Shown here in pieces: positions 34,223-46,585 of a DNA stretch of 64,000 bases (position 1 is the stretch's first letter; each line of letters begins with the position of its first letter). The notes below the pieces were generated by a model. That model worked only from the letters and a program-made list of their open reading frames with translations, was not told the origin of the DNA and searched no databases. A program made the position numbers and the translations under genes. The stretch spans positions 1-64,000 of the forward strand of contig JAMKCH010010162.1 of assembly GCA_023653785.1 (NCBI GenBank), read 5' to 3'. This DNA is from Ophioderma brevispina (taxonomy: Eukaryota > Echinodermata > Ophiuroidea > Amphilepidida > Ophiodermatidae).

Positions 34223-35338
34223 AATTTAGGTTCTAATATAGCTTAAAGAAAGTGTATACCCAGTTAAGCATTGAACCATATATACATACTCGTAGATACC
34301 ATTGCATCGGCATTGCGTTACCCACCCCAACAATCTGCTCTAAGAAGACGTTTATTTTAGGAATAAACCAGTCTCCTTCTCATACAACGATCATTTTGTC
34401 GTATAGCTTAAAAGCTTTAATTTGAATTTCATATCATCTTTACCTGGGCAGCATTTGTGATGTAATGATTACATCAACACAAATTGATGATGATGATTAC
34501 CACAATTTGACCCCCAACTACTTGCATTGATTAGAGGGCCCTATCCAACTACCGAAAGGTTCAAGCTGATATGTAGTGGGACTGAACGATGATGTTTGGC
34601 CCAAGTCCTTGCTCCCGCTGTAAAAAAGAAATCAACTAAAATCAGGTATTTCAATTCTGTTAAAGGGCATCTGGTCCTATTTCATAATGTGTGACGCGGG
34701 ATACTTGAATACCACTGATTTGCATAGTTTCTCTATTTATTTATAAAGATGAACTGAACATAGAATTGAAATGTTCTAATTTAAATATTCAAATAATGTG
34801 ATGAAAAAGTTTTTCATTTTTGGTATTTTGCCACTGCTATTCGACAGTTCTTACACGTTGAATATACCAACAATGCAAAACGGGTAGAGATATTGTCCCC
34901 CGACGACACCAATATTCCGCAGTACAACAATCCAAGTTTACCACAAAGTCCGTCTTCGCAAATTGGTTTCACTTAACTACTGGCGCAGTCTAAAATTCCT
35001 GGCAAAATCTTACTTCAAACTCTGCTATATGTATATTTTTGTCTAGTTAGGTTTCCCCAATATCTAATGGATCTTAATGACATCAAGGTTCAATGATGAC
35101 ATCATGAGAATCTACATATGTTGTAACCTTTAACTTGCACAATATTTGGAAAAACCCAAGCTATTTGTAACACTTAGCTTTTCTTAGCGACTCTTTTTCT
35201 CAAAAGGTACATAAGGAAATAAAATAATATTTTTATCACAAAATGATGGATACTATAACAATATAAAGAGGGTTTCCTGTAAACAAATATTTCCAAATAT
35301 ATTGATATGACCCGCCCCAATGCTAAAATCACTTACAC
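34223..35338. other. non-coding, no supported gene
   Basis: AT-rich, nothing recognised. Confidence 0.45.
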
Positions 35339-35850
35339 TTAAAGAGACACTGGCACATTGAAAAATTGTGCGCCCACACGATTTTTCAAAATTGATATTT
35401 AGGCATGGTTGTATAGCTTTTAACCAAATCAGCCCCCTAATGGGTAAACAGAACGATTTCTATAATTAATGTCGCCGGCGACATTTATTCAGCAGACGAC
35501 GCGACGGAAATGAGAAGAAAACAAAAGAAAACACACGCTGGAGTCTGATTCCCATGGTATGAACCCCTGTTTGACCGGTCTGTGACCTCTGTGGTTTTAA
35601 TATCAATGAGTACGAGTCTATGATATTCATGTAATACACATATTTGTTGATTAAAGTTACGGCAAACTTAAAGTTGGCCTACAAATTACCTGAATATCTT
35701 TAGCCTCTTATTAATGTCCCTATCAGTTTTGGGGTATGTTATTTTTATATGTAAAATATATCTCTATTCTTCCAATGGCCTAGACTATCATTTGCGATCA
35801 AATTGAAAAATAAAATAATGTTTTGTGAAACTGTACCAGTGCCGCTTTAA
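35339..35850. mobile_element. TTAA-flanked MITE (512 bp)
   Basis: It is bounded by TTAA at 35339-35342 and 35847-35850. The terminal inverted repeats are AGAGACACTGGCACA and AGCGGCACTGGTACA (right end, reverse complement). TTAA target duplications are typical of piggyBac-type transposases, so this may be a piggyBac-mobilised non-autonomous element. Related sequence lies at 45637-45841 (right end) and, more diverged, at 60520-60820. Confidence 0.7.
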
Positions 35851-36340
35851 ACATATTTTGGATGTCTAGAACGTTAATAACTTCCGGACATATTCCCCAT
35901 GACTGATAGATTTAGTTGCGGTGTTAATCCCTCTAGCACCTGTCAGATCAATATATTTAAACACGTATTTAGAAAATAACAAAAGCAATGGTATGTAAGT
36001 TGCTGACAGTATGCTTTTCAACATCTGTCGATGTGTGATAACAAATGAACAATGGTGAACGGTGGCAGTGATGTCAATGCCCCGTCTTGCAGTTAATAAA
36101 ATATAGTATATATTTCTTGCAGCTTTTACAAAATACAAACATTCAAATTACGAAGATAGGAGGATATGTATACTGTATGTGTGTCATAAGCATTGTCCTC
36201 CCCCGGAGGTTGCTGCTTCAGGGTGTATACTTACTGGAAGTAATAAGCTCAAATACAAACAACCTAAGGGTGATGGGCTTGATATACAAGTGCACTGGTG
36301 AAACTGTGTGCTATAGTTAGCTACAACCAAAAAATCATTG
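35851..36340. other. non-coding, no supported gene
   Basis: Open frames here have no recognisable protein features. Confidence 0.4.
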
Positions 36341-36700
36341 TACACTGTTAAAAATTTCCGTAAATTAAGAAAACAGATTTTCCGTAAATTTACGGAAAAT
36401 CTGTTTTACAAAAACAATAAAAATAAAAAACAAAAAACATAAAAAATGTTAATTTACGGAAATATTTCAAAAATTTCTGGCAGCAATATTTCCGGACTTT
36501 TTTTTTGGTTCCGTAATTTTAAATTACGGAAAACTTCTGTTAAAATACACATTTTTTCCATAATATGAGACAAATTTCTGTAAAATTACTGTCAAATTTC
36601 CGTTAATTGACAGAAATTTCTGTAAATTTACCCTAAAAATGACTGGAAATACTGCTGCCAGAAATTTCCGTAAATTTACGGAAACTTTTTTAACAGTGTA
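36341..36700. mobile_element. MITE with CACTGTTAAAA termini
   Basis: It begins TACACTGTTAAAAATTTCCG and ends CTTTTTTAACAGTGTA. A TA at each edge could be the target duplication. The interior has many copies of TTTCCGTAAATTTACGGAAA or halves of it. TA flanks suggest mobilisation by a Tc1/mariner-like transposase; this is inference. Confidence 0.8.
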
Positions 36701-37818
36701 GGGTTAAATTTAAAGGTTCCAAACCCCCGGAAATCAATCAATCTGTAGAGTTAACGGTTGTGACTGGCGCCGAGGGTAACAAAGAGACCAAAAAAGTGAA
36801 GGAGAACTTGTGAAAAGTGGTGAAATGAGGGAAAACATAGGAGATTGCAGCATTTCTTAACAGTAGTCCTAAGGGTCAGGACGCCGCCGAGTAACCGCGA
36901 ATACAGAATAAGCCTCGGTGTAGACGACCATTACAGCGAAGATGAAGGGCATTGACCACCAAGGAAAGAATATTTCAGATTTGAAGGGGCGTGTTCCGAT
37001 CGTCTTGGACCCCCTGATTTACCCGAAGTAGTATAATTTGATATCAGATGAAAGGCGTATTTTCTCATTGTCGTCCTGAAATTGAGCCATCGAATCCATT
37101 TCATCCCAGATATAAACAAAAAACCGCCCAGTTTTAGTGGTTAACACTTTATTAGACACAGTGTTGAATATGGCTTTGCAACATGCATTATGCGTATACC
37201 ATCAAAACCGTAAGTTTGTTTCCCACGGTACGTGATGGGGTGGTATGTGACATTGCCAGGATATCGTTCACGTAGAGACCACAAAAACATAAATCGGGAA
37301 ACAAACCACCTTTACAAGAACTCAAAACATTGCAGAATTGTGACCATAAAATTATAAAAATAATCCATTAAAAAATGTGCAATATAACACAAAGTGACCG
37401 TTCCCTGTTTTCTTGCAAATGTCATGGGCGGGGGGGGGGGGGACCTATGGACATACCGGATACATCTGATCGGCTACCCCTTAATCCTATAGAACAACCT
37501 AGTGAATTCACTTGGCAAATTTTTCGGAAATCATCAGCATTTTTTCATGTGGAATGGATCTGATGGGCATGAAACTCAAGTTGGAGATACGCATTACGGT
37601 GTGTTTCAAATATTCCATACGGTCTTCAAGAAATCTTTTGGCCATGATTACTTTAAAGACACTAGTCATTTCAAAACCTAATTCGTTGTAAACTATCACG
37701 CAATACACTTGAGATAAAGTCGAAATGCAAAAAATGTCCCACCGCGATCTAGATTAACAGTGTAAACACTGGAAATTAAGGGAAAGATAATGATCATATC
37801 GCTTTAGTCTTGATATAG
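36701..37818. other. non-coding; G-tract at 37429-37441
   Basis: Only a G-run and AT-rich sequence. No gene supported. Confidence 0.45.
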
Positions 37819-38697
37819 ACTACGTGATCAAAAAAATTGTGCAAGGTGGCAGATGGACCTTGGCAGTGATAAAATCACATGAATCATAGCATTTGTTGTT
37901 GTTTGAATAAAACAAATTTATAACTTCACAAATTTTAAAAAAATGAAAGAAATCGATTAAAAATAAGCAAGATATGACCAATTTTGAAAGAACACCCCTT
38001 TTTCCTCCAGTCCAATGGGATTTATACAGTTAAGCACGATATTACGTTAATGTACGATATACGGGGCATAGCATTATGAACACGATGAAAGTAATGATGA
38101 TCCATGATATTTTGTTTAAATGATCTATGAATAGCCATAATCTCCTTTATCATGTTTATTGATCTTCAAAAAGAATTTAATGTTCACACAAAATCTCACC
38201 CAATTAATCCTGATGTGTAAATGAAAAGGGTTTCAACACTAAGTAATCCAGGTATAGATACAAGCTTTGCCAAAAGGGAAATCTCTTTGCAATCCTGAAC
38301 AATGGGAAGATCTTGTTTCTTGCTCTGCAACAGGTGAATTGGTGTGTGGATTCGTCATATCTGTTGGCACATTGGCATAAATCAATTCAATGATTAATCC
38401 GTAGTTGAAATAATCAAGAAAATGTAGCATTAAGTTGACATAGGCATGTATGGTATTGTACTGTCTCACAAACACAAGTTTAATGTGTGTAAATCCCATA
38501 GGAATGGAGAAAAAAGGGGTGTGCTTACAAAATTGGTCATAGCTAGCTTATTTTTCAATCGATTTCTTTCATTTTTTCAACATTTTAAAGTATATTATAT
38601 GTATTTTATAAAAACAACAACAAATCTATGATATAGTGATATCATTAAGGTCAAGATCATCTTTAATCATTGCACAATTTTTTTTGATTCACGTAGT
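37819..38697. mobile_element. 879-bp element with about 210-bp inverted arms
   Basis: 37819-38030 is complementary along its length to 38483-38697. The ends are ACTACGTGATCAAAAAAATT and its reversed partner ACTACGTGAATCAAAAAAAA. Inside, ATCATAG.ATTTGTTGTTGTT, AAAGAAATCGATT, TATGACCAATTTTG and ATGGGATTTA are shared in order. Arms differ by small indels. The middle 450 bp has no transposase. It is a non-autonomous long-TIR element; superfamily uncertain because no clear target duplication is seen. Confidence 0.78.
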
Positions 38698-39187
38698 ATC
38701 TTGTTTTGTTTAAAAAAACACGTTATGAGGGCGCGTCAATTATGATGAACGAAACCAAACATATCGTATCTAGTTCAGAGGTGGAAAATTTTAATTGAAG
38801 GCTTGGAATTTGTATAGGTAAAGGTGTCACTCTGTGAACCTTACTCAGTATTTTTTAAAGGGGGATAATTCAATGCATGAGCTGGACTATATTTTCAATC
38901 ATCCTATTTTATTCTGCACGCTTTGCAACCCTTTAGGGACATAAATTTGTCTTAATGTCAACGTAAACAAATAGAGTGTTTCATGATATTAATACTGTTT
39001 AAGGACACGGGCCTTACGCGGTTTGGTGTTCAGAAAAACGTCTTTTTTCTTTGACCTTTTCCTGATGATATTTAACTTTTTCAGATTACTTGGTCTTGAG
39101 GAAGATTATGTTTATACAATGATCGTATTTGGTTGTAAATCTCACATTTTGCAGGGTTTGCAGGGATCTACTAAAGGACCATTCTTC

Positions 39188-40181
39188 GGTCACGTTTGTG
39201 ACCGGAAAATGGGAAATTTTGTTTTTCAACCCAATGCTGTTTTGCCAATATAACCAATATGTTATTACTTTATGTATAATCAGTAACCTTTAGACCAATC
39301 CTAACCAAAATAACATTTCCACTTTCGCCAGATTGATTTATTTTGTCATGATGGGCAAATAAAGCTCGGTCACGTTTGTGACCTCAGACAAAAAGGGGTT
39401 TTTAGAATTCAAACTTCAACTCTAAAATTCTGTGAATATTTAAGTACTCACATTCTTATATTTATTTCAGAAAGACATTGGTATTTTCGCATTACAACAA
39501 TGTTGGTAATTAAAAGTAACAAGCAAACTTTACTTGGTAATTAACAAATTTATATCACTAAGTACGGTCACGTGTGTGACATTGGTGGTTACGTGTGTGA
39601 CATCTCCATTGACTTATAATACAAAATTGATGACTAGTGTTAATGTGCACCAAAAATAAAGTTTTAATAAAATCTTGTGTATTTCCATGCATATTCTCAA
39701 CTATTTCAAACACTTTCATTACAATGTCATCAGTAGTAACTTGCAAAGAGCAATGTTACTCCTAGTATGCAGATTTCCCGTGTTGAAATAGTACAAGTCT
39801 GCTAAATTTGGCAACTTCACCCCAAACATTCAAAAGACACATGGAAATCATTTTTAAACCAGTCTTTATTAAAATTAATTGTTGTTTTCTTGTTTAAACT
39901 GATCATATTCATATTTTAACTGATAATAAAAGTTAACACTGCTACCTTCTTCAATATGACCAGAAATTTATGTCCTTCAAATACGAAAATGGTGAGTGCC
40001 GGTCACGTGTGTGACAGTGATTAGCACATCAATAACTTTTGAAAGAGGAAAGATCTAAGCCATTTATTTTGTATAGTGGAAGGTACATATAAACTGGCTT
40101 TGGACATGAAATATGGACATTACTGAGACAGTGGTTTTCTAGTAATAAAAACTTCTTTGTATTTTTGGTCACGTGTGTGAC
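39188..40181 (+). repeat. six GGTCACGT(G/T)TGTGAC motifs
   Basis: Motifs start at 39188 and 39368 (GGTCACGTTTGTGACC), 39566, 39587 (GGTTACGTGTGTGAC), 40001 and 40167 (GGTCACGTGTGTGAC). The sequence between them is AT-rich and not obviously repeated. Each motif is an imperfect palindrome around CACGTG or CACGT. Confidence 0.8.
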
Positions 40182-41480
40182 ATACCAAAGTCAATTAATA
40201 TTCTCTGTTAATTACTTGTCTATTTCCTATAAATGTTTTGTTTTGTCAACATAATTTTGAAAATTGAAGTCCATGCTATACTTTAGGCAGTATTTCAAAC
40301 AAAAATGAAAAGCTATTTAATATAAAACTAAAGAAGCAAAATGGTGTTATAATCTCACTTTTTTATCCCAAAATATTAAAGACATTGAGGGTGTTTGAGT
40401 TGAACATATTGTTTAAAAATATCATGCAGGAGACTTGGAAGGATGATTAACACGATGACGTAAAGAAATTTGCAATACCATTAACTTCATTTTTTATCAA
40501 AAAGGTTTATTTTTTTTTGAAGAATATCCCTAAATGGGTTTTTGTTGTGATTTGATCACAAATTATATTAATTACATCAAATTCATATGACCGCCTAAAA
40601 TTCATTTTTGCCCGAAATCATTAAAATTATCATAATTTATCAAGTATTTGTGACAGAGATATAAATCTGGGCTGTATACGGAGTAGAACTCATATCTGTA
40701 TGTTAGCAAGCTAACAAAGCAATTCAAATTCCTATATATTCATAATATATTGCCCGGCATCTTAAGCACGTTGTTAAAATAAAATACCAGGTCAGAGATT
40801 GTAATTTTCAAAGCCATAAATTCATAATAATTTTGGAATGCTATAACTAAATTATAATACAGATATGCAGCTAAGAAGAATAATTTGCTAGTTTAAAGAT
40901 CTTGCATAATGCATAAAATACAGCCCTTTTCAAATCCTAGACCCATGCAGGTGATTGCAAGGCTAACATAGCTCAGTACTATAGTAGGTTTCAAAATGAG
41001 TGACATCTCAATAAAAGTCTTAGGTCTGTCCATTTACCGTGAGAGGTAAGAGGATTTATTTTAAGGGTCACAGGTACAACGTTTATGGTACTCATATCAT
41101 ATAGTTAGTAAATACAGCTAATATAGCTAGTAAATACATGTTGACCTGAAATGCATTATTTCATAAGTTTCAATTGAAACACCCAATCATCACTAACCCT
41201 TCCAGTAGATTCGTCGTACTTAAAAACATGGGAGAAGAGCCAAAATTGTGTTTCTCGCAAACTTTTTAATGATTTGCGGTACAGTGGCAGCCGTATCGCA
41301 TTTTTTAAATGCCACTGTACAAAATTGCACACCTACCAAAAATGATTAGCTTAGGTCCTAATAAACTGAAATCTATCGGTAGAAAAGTCTGTACTCCATT
41401 TCCATCTTTCTCGCTCTGTACACGAACTTCATTTTTTTTATTTCAAGGCTAATCTAGGCATTAACAGCAGTTATCTAATT
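40182..41480. other. non-coding; 11-bp-stem hairpin at 41279-41320
   Basis: GTACAGTGGCA (41279-41289) is perfectly complementary to TGCCACTGTAC (41310-41320) across a 20-base loop. Otherwise AT-rich without supported genes. Confidence 0.55.
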
Positions 41481-41559
41481 AGTAACGCTGACGGATTGGC
41501 GCCAAGATAGCAATTAACCTGCCTTTTGAAAGTCTTGGTTTGATGCTACATGAGCAGGA

Positions 41560-41662
41560 AGGACATTCCACAAGCTTACAGAGAATGGGAGAAATGATCT
41601 TCTGTGGGAGGCCAAGTTAGACCATGGAAGAAAGAGATAAGAAAGAACCACAACGACCCACT
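41560..41662 (+). pseudogene. short RT C-terminal remnant
   Basis: CATGGAAGAAAGAGATAAGA and AGAACCACAACGAC match the reverse complement of 42935-42985, where the context encodes VPRSNYGRKR. This piece is in plus orientation. Too short and broken to assign further. Confidence 0.5.
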
Positions 41663-42839
41663 TGACGTTTGAACGATCTATCTGCCGCCCAATAATTGTA
41701 ATTGTTATTCATATTCTCTCAAGTGGCCCATCCGAGCATAACCATATTCAGACTTTCTTGCTCGAGAAAATTCTCAGTTCGTGGTTGTTTCTTAATTGCG
41801 ATAAAGATTCTGGGTCATCGGGAATCAACGAATCAGCACGCGCTGAATGCTGCGAAGTAAATACTCAAACATATCAACACACCCGGGGGTTCTTGGATAT
41901 TGGTCGGGAACCCATGCTCGTTCAGAAAAAAAGAGGGACAAGCTGCAAATGCGGGACTACCGCCATATGGGTATCAAATTCACAACAATCAAGTTCTAGT
42001 CCCCCTAGGGGTACAAATTCAGTTGTGATTGTGATTGGTTCAATGATACAAATAGGAAAAATTAACCTAAACATATCAGCAAATAACCCTAAGTGTGTAT
42101 TTTTTCTTGCAGTAGCACAAGTGTCATTTTCTTTGGCTATATTGGCTATTTTAAATGTGTATTTTTTTCATGTATTGAGAACAGGTCCCGCAAGGGGTAT
42201 AATCTCACTGCAATTTACCTTCAATCTTCAATCAATTTTATTTGTTCATCATAGAATACAGCAAAAGCAATATGACAAATAATTATGTAAATAATGCAGT
42301 ACAGTGAAAAGTTAATTGTAAAATATTTTGCATACAAGTAAAGATGTGTATAATACATTATAAGTGGGATTTCAAAAGAGAGTATATAACTGGGATAATA
42401 CTAGTGGAAAATATGTTTAAAATAGCAAAGTAAGGATGTCATATTACCGCTATACCGTTATGTGTATATTTTCACTGAAAACTAGTATAACTTCACTAAA
42501 TCTGGTCCAATTAGGGGCCGCGTATATTTTAACTGAATATTGGTCCCGTTAGGGATCACTTTCAGAACCCCTGGAACGAGAATGGGTGCCCAAAGAAAAT
42601 CTAAGACGCCCCCCCCCCAGTCAAACGTTCAAATTTAGTCAAACGTTCATCCTTTATTTCTCACACTGGGCAGTCTTGGGCAGTAAAGCTGAACGCATAA
42701 CGATGTACATTAACTTCTTATATAACGAAAACTACAACAAATACACACCGGAGACAGTCGGAACATGTTGTAATATTTATACTTTTACACTTTCACGTGT
42801 TCGGACATAGAGTTTTCAAAAAATGCTACAGTAATGATT

Positions 42840-43210
42840 GCTCGCCGACCATCGATTGCGGCAGAGGGATTATGATCAAAGGGTCGCTGTTGAATCCCAT
42901 CCTTTTGTGCTGGTGAATGGATAAACAGGTTAAAATCGGATTGTGGAAGTCGTTGTGGTTCCTTCTTATCTCTTTCTTCCATAGTTGGACCTTGGAACTT
43001 TCGCAGCAAGGTCATGAGACCTGACTGAACGCCTAAAGCGAGGGTGAACTGAAAGCAGCTCAGGTAGCAGCTGGCTGAGGAGATCTGGTGCTTGTCCATA
43101 AAACATGCGGTGGAAAAAAATGACAATTCCAACTGCCCTGCGATGACCAAGTGGTTGGATGTGATGAGTGGCGAGCTCACTCTCGGGGATACCAATGATG
43201 GAAATGGCAC
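42840..43210 (-). pseudogene. non-LTR RT C-terminal fragment
   Basis: One minus frame reads HHIQPLGHRRAVGIVIFFHR, then MFYGQAPDLLSQLLPELL and VPRSNYGRKR-stop. The pattern L.HRR.VG...FH.MF.G followed by a basic tail and VPRSN is the usual distal part of CR1/Jockey-type RTs. An open but unrelated minus frame covers the same DNA in another phase and should not be called a gene. The catalytic core is absent. Confidence 0.6.
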
Positions 43211-43224
43211 GTCTCTGTCTAGTA

Positions 43225-43318
43225 ATTATTAAGTTGTAAAGTCTCTAGCAATTTGGCCTACAGGCCACGATTTGAGATTAAAATAAACCTTGATTATTAT
43301 TATTATTATTATTATTAA
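43225..43318 (+). mobile_element. 3' end of a CR1/L2-like element with (ATT)n tail
   Basis: AATTTGGCCTACAGGCCACG, then TTTGAGATTAAAATAAACCTTG and nine ATT units. The same ATTTGGCC..GGCCACGA block is in the 3' UTR of 3445-5975 (opposite strand). The GGCC stem is the likely template-recognition structure. Confidence 0.7.
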
Positions 43319-44050
43319 TGGACTGATACTGGTAGCGCAATATGATCAAAGTAATTAAAATAGATCCCTCTGAAAAATACTCAGTAGTATTAATAATAAT
43401 AGTAATAATATTATATCAATAATAAAAATAGAAAACACATATGAGAAAATGCTGTGATGTTTTACAATAAAATGCAGATGAGGAATTATTTAAGATGGAG
43501 CGTGTCCTTAAAGTCAAATCACTGTGCTCTTGACACATCACGCAAACACGGCTGAATTTCGTCGACAGGTAGATGGAATGTTATTATATTTGTATTGTCA
43601 TACCGGCTTCAGCATATTAAACCTTCCGACGATATTTCAATGTTCTAGGAATTTCATTTTGATTAAACTTGTAGTTTATACTAACATGCATATCTTTAAA
43701 ATGGGTCCTGAGAATAGAGTATAAAGCACGGTGATGCTTTGCTACGTGTGTGCGTCATAGTTGGTAAAAGGTAATAACAATTACTTTACCTAACCCTTTT
43801 ATTAAGTTTAGTAGGTAAATGCAATTTGCTAAATTGCTATTTTCAAAGTAAAATTTGGACATCGCGTCAGACACGTTTAAGTGGGTTCTTTGGTTCTCTG
43901 CATGTTTTCTGTAAGATTGTCAGTGTTTTTTTTTCAATATGCATTTGAAATTCAACCGAAATTTTTAACTGGATTTTGAATGATTGAATGACTAAAGTGC
44001 TGATAGCAATGCGATAGAGTACACAATTGTTTTATAAGTTAACATTCAAA

Positions 44051-44278
44051 TTAAAGGTGCAACGAGACCTTTCACATAAACATTAACATGAAATTTCTAA
44101 TATACTACAGGAACAAATACTAAATTAAATCTATAATTAAGCAAATAAAAATCGCCCTTTTTCACTTTTAAGGCATTTTGGTAACCAAATGTAAGAAATC
44201 TATTGGGGGTCTTATCTACATTATATGAAATCACTACAATCAATATGGATGCCCCAAAATGTCTACTTGCACCTTTAA
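44051..44278. mobile_element. TTAA-flanked MITE (228 bp)
   Basis: TTAA at 44051-44054 and 44275-44278 with termini AGGTGCAACGAGAC and AGGTGCAAGTAGAC (right end, reverse complement). No coding capacity. Same target duplication as the family at 35339 but different termini. Confidence 0.7.
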
Positions 44279-45422
44279 TACTTTACTAATATTAGTAGAA
44301 AAGCAGCCGTAAATGGATACTTAATCAATTTGAAAGAAGGGCGCTCTCAATTTTTTAAATAAAATCTGAACGTTGTTGTATTTACAACACACATCTCAAT
44401 ACTTAGCACACCGGCTAGACAGAATCAAATACACAGCTGTTTGAAAGTCTCATTTATTATAACAAAACGAGAATAAAACAAAAAATATCAACGGCGACAC
44501 ACTTTTGTCAACTTATTTGGAGTATTTATGCCACTAACTACATTCTCTGTAATTTTGATGAAATTTCATTGCGGGCAAATATGATTTTTCATAAAAATTT
44601 AGTTTTACACGTCTTTCTATGGGAAATAGGCATATAGAGGGCGCCATAACATACAAATTAGGACCTGTGTAGGCCTATATGGCAAGATTCCCGCAATGGA
44701 TTTTGATGATTTTTGCGGAGGTAATAGCTCTTGCATGTCCCTACTTATATCAGTTGTCAAAATTGTGTCGCCATTGCTTAAAATTGCTCTAAAAATAAAA
44801 GAGACGATATGCATGGGCTCAAACAGCTGTGAATAGTATGTAGATGTAACATATACAGTTATTTGTATAGATGAGGTGACATCAATGTTTACAAACAAAA
44901 GTTAGCACCTGGTCTACTGACATGTTAGAGGTGCGAAGAATATGCCCATACACTTACAGCATTGAAAAGACTTATCACGCCTGATTGGGCGCGAATTTTA
45001 AAAGTACAAGCCCTGCAGGTGCTCACGCATACTGCCGGGCAGTGCTTTGTTCGTTGCCCGGCTTGACGTCACATGTCACCTCATCTACAGTGACAGGCAG
45101 TGGGACCTTTAATTTAAAAGCTGCTGCGCTGAAACACGACTCAGTTCGTACGACTGGCTGAGAAAAGCTTTAAAAGCAAAAGCTTTTGCTGAGGAAAAGG
45201 GCGCGGTCCTAGGGACTGCAAATTGGATTTTGCCAGGTTTGCGACAGACGATTTCTTTTTTACTCATATTCCTTGTATTTGTCAAACTCTTGGATACCCG
45301 TCTTTTAATGAAAAAATAATCATATCTGTCACCCCGTCAGTTAGATGATTAGCGCGGGTCCCTAGCTAGGACCCCACCCCCCAGAGAGTGTCGGTAAAAA
45401 TAATAAAATTATTAAAACCAGT
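44279..45422. other. non-coding; possible TTAA-type end near 45100
   Basis: GGCAGTGGGACCTTTAA near 45097-45113 looks like the right end of another TTAA element whose left end I could not locate. A 16-base inverted pair (TAGATGAGGTGACAT near 44868 and its complement near 45072) may be related. A 60-bp tandem (GAGAGTG.CGGTAAAAATAAT) starts near 45380. Confidence 0.45.
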
Positions 45423-46565
45423 AACCATGACACCCCCCCCCCCCTTGAGAGTGGCGGTAAAAAAAATAAATTATTAAAACCATCAATAATGGATATTTGT
45501 CCTGTTTAAGTAATTGCATATTCACGCAAGTATAAATAATAATAAAATTCAGTTAACCCTTTGTATACTACTCATAGCGAACAGTGTCCTGTCGCTGTGT
45601 CTCTATCACGCCGCTATATAAAACAAAGACAACTTTTGTGGTTTTAATATCGGTGAGTACGAGTCAAAAATATTCATGTAATATACACATTTGTTGATTA
45701 AAGTTATGGAAAACTTAAAAGTTGGGGTATGTTATTTTTATGTGTAAAATATATCTCTGTTCTTCCAATGGCCTAGACTATCATTTGAGAGCAAATTGAA
45801 GAAATTTCATATTTTGTGAAAATGTGCCAGTGCCACTTTAAGTTTAATTGTACAAATTCGATTTTCCCAGATTTACGATAGACGCTATTATTTTACTTAA
45901 ATTCCTTGTATCGATATCCATCTTTGTATTTGGATATCCATTATTGCGGTCCCTCTAGACCCCTTATCCACCAATGGGAGCATCTGTATTTTTTTACATA
46001 GCATAATGGGGTTATTGGAATCAAATTAGGCCGTGTCTTTCATATAATAGATAGTCCGAATATTACAACTGATTACTACAGCGTCGACTGCTAACGATTG
46101 CCTATTTTACATACATAATTTCCGAATTTGGCTACCTTGCTAAACAGATATGGACACACACCTTCATCATTATTTGCAATTTTTTAATTGACAATATCGT
46201 ATTCATTTCCATTTACCCAAAAATGCAAATGGTTATTTCGAGCAGGGAGAAACTTTCACCCTGCCTCACCTAACCCCGTCGGTAAGCAAATGAGATTCCC
46301 TCAAAAAAACATTCCTTGTAAAAGCCTCTTTTTAAAGGTTGGGTATTTTTGGAAATTAATTTTGAGAATGAGAAGGTTAAACAAATTCATTCCTCCACAC
46401 AGAAAGTAATCAAATATTGACTATTAACTGTTATCAGTCTTGATACAAATCATAAGAACAATGATCGATTATGCATTTTAGTACCAGCAAAAATCTTACG
46501 ATTAAGGAGTTCGGGTCATATATATTTCCTGCCATAATTTTCCTTTCCACACTTCGCATAAATAT
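45423..46565 (+). repeat. direct duplication, copy 1
   Basis: TAACCATGACACCCCCC up to CGCATAAATAT corresponds to 46586-47592. The first 210 bases differ at only a few positions. Copy 1 has an extra about 205 bases at 45637-45841, which is the right half of the 35339-type MITE ending CCAGTGCCACTTTAA. It ends at 20 A. Confidence 0.85.
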
Positions 46566-46585
46566 AAAAAAAAAAAAAAAAAAAA
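46566..46585. other. 20-A run, probable disguised assembly gap
   Basis: Exactly 20 A at the boundary between the two direct copies. Same length as at 26937 and 27585. Confidence 0.7.

Noticed and set aside
41662..42282. 206-codon open frame, plus strand
   Set aside because: It starts inside a short RT remnant and its translation has no recognisable domain. Composition follows the AT-rich DNA. The length is possible by chance in 64 kb with six frames.
42785..43210. 141-codon minus frame
   Set aside because: A different frame of the same strand carries the RT C-terminal motifs, so this one is an out-of-phase shadow.
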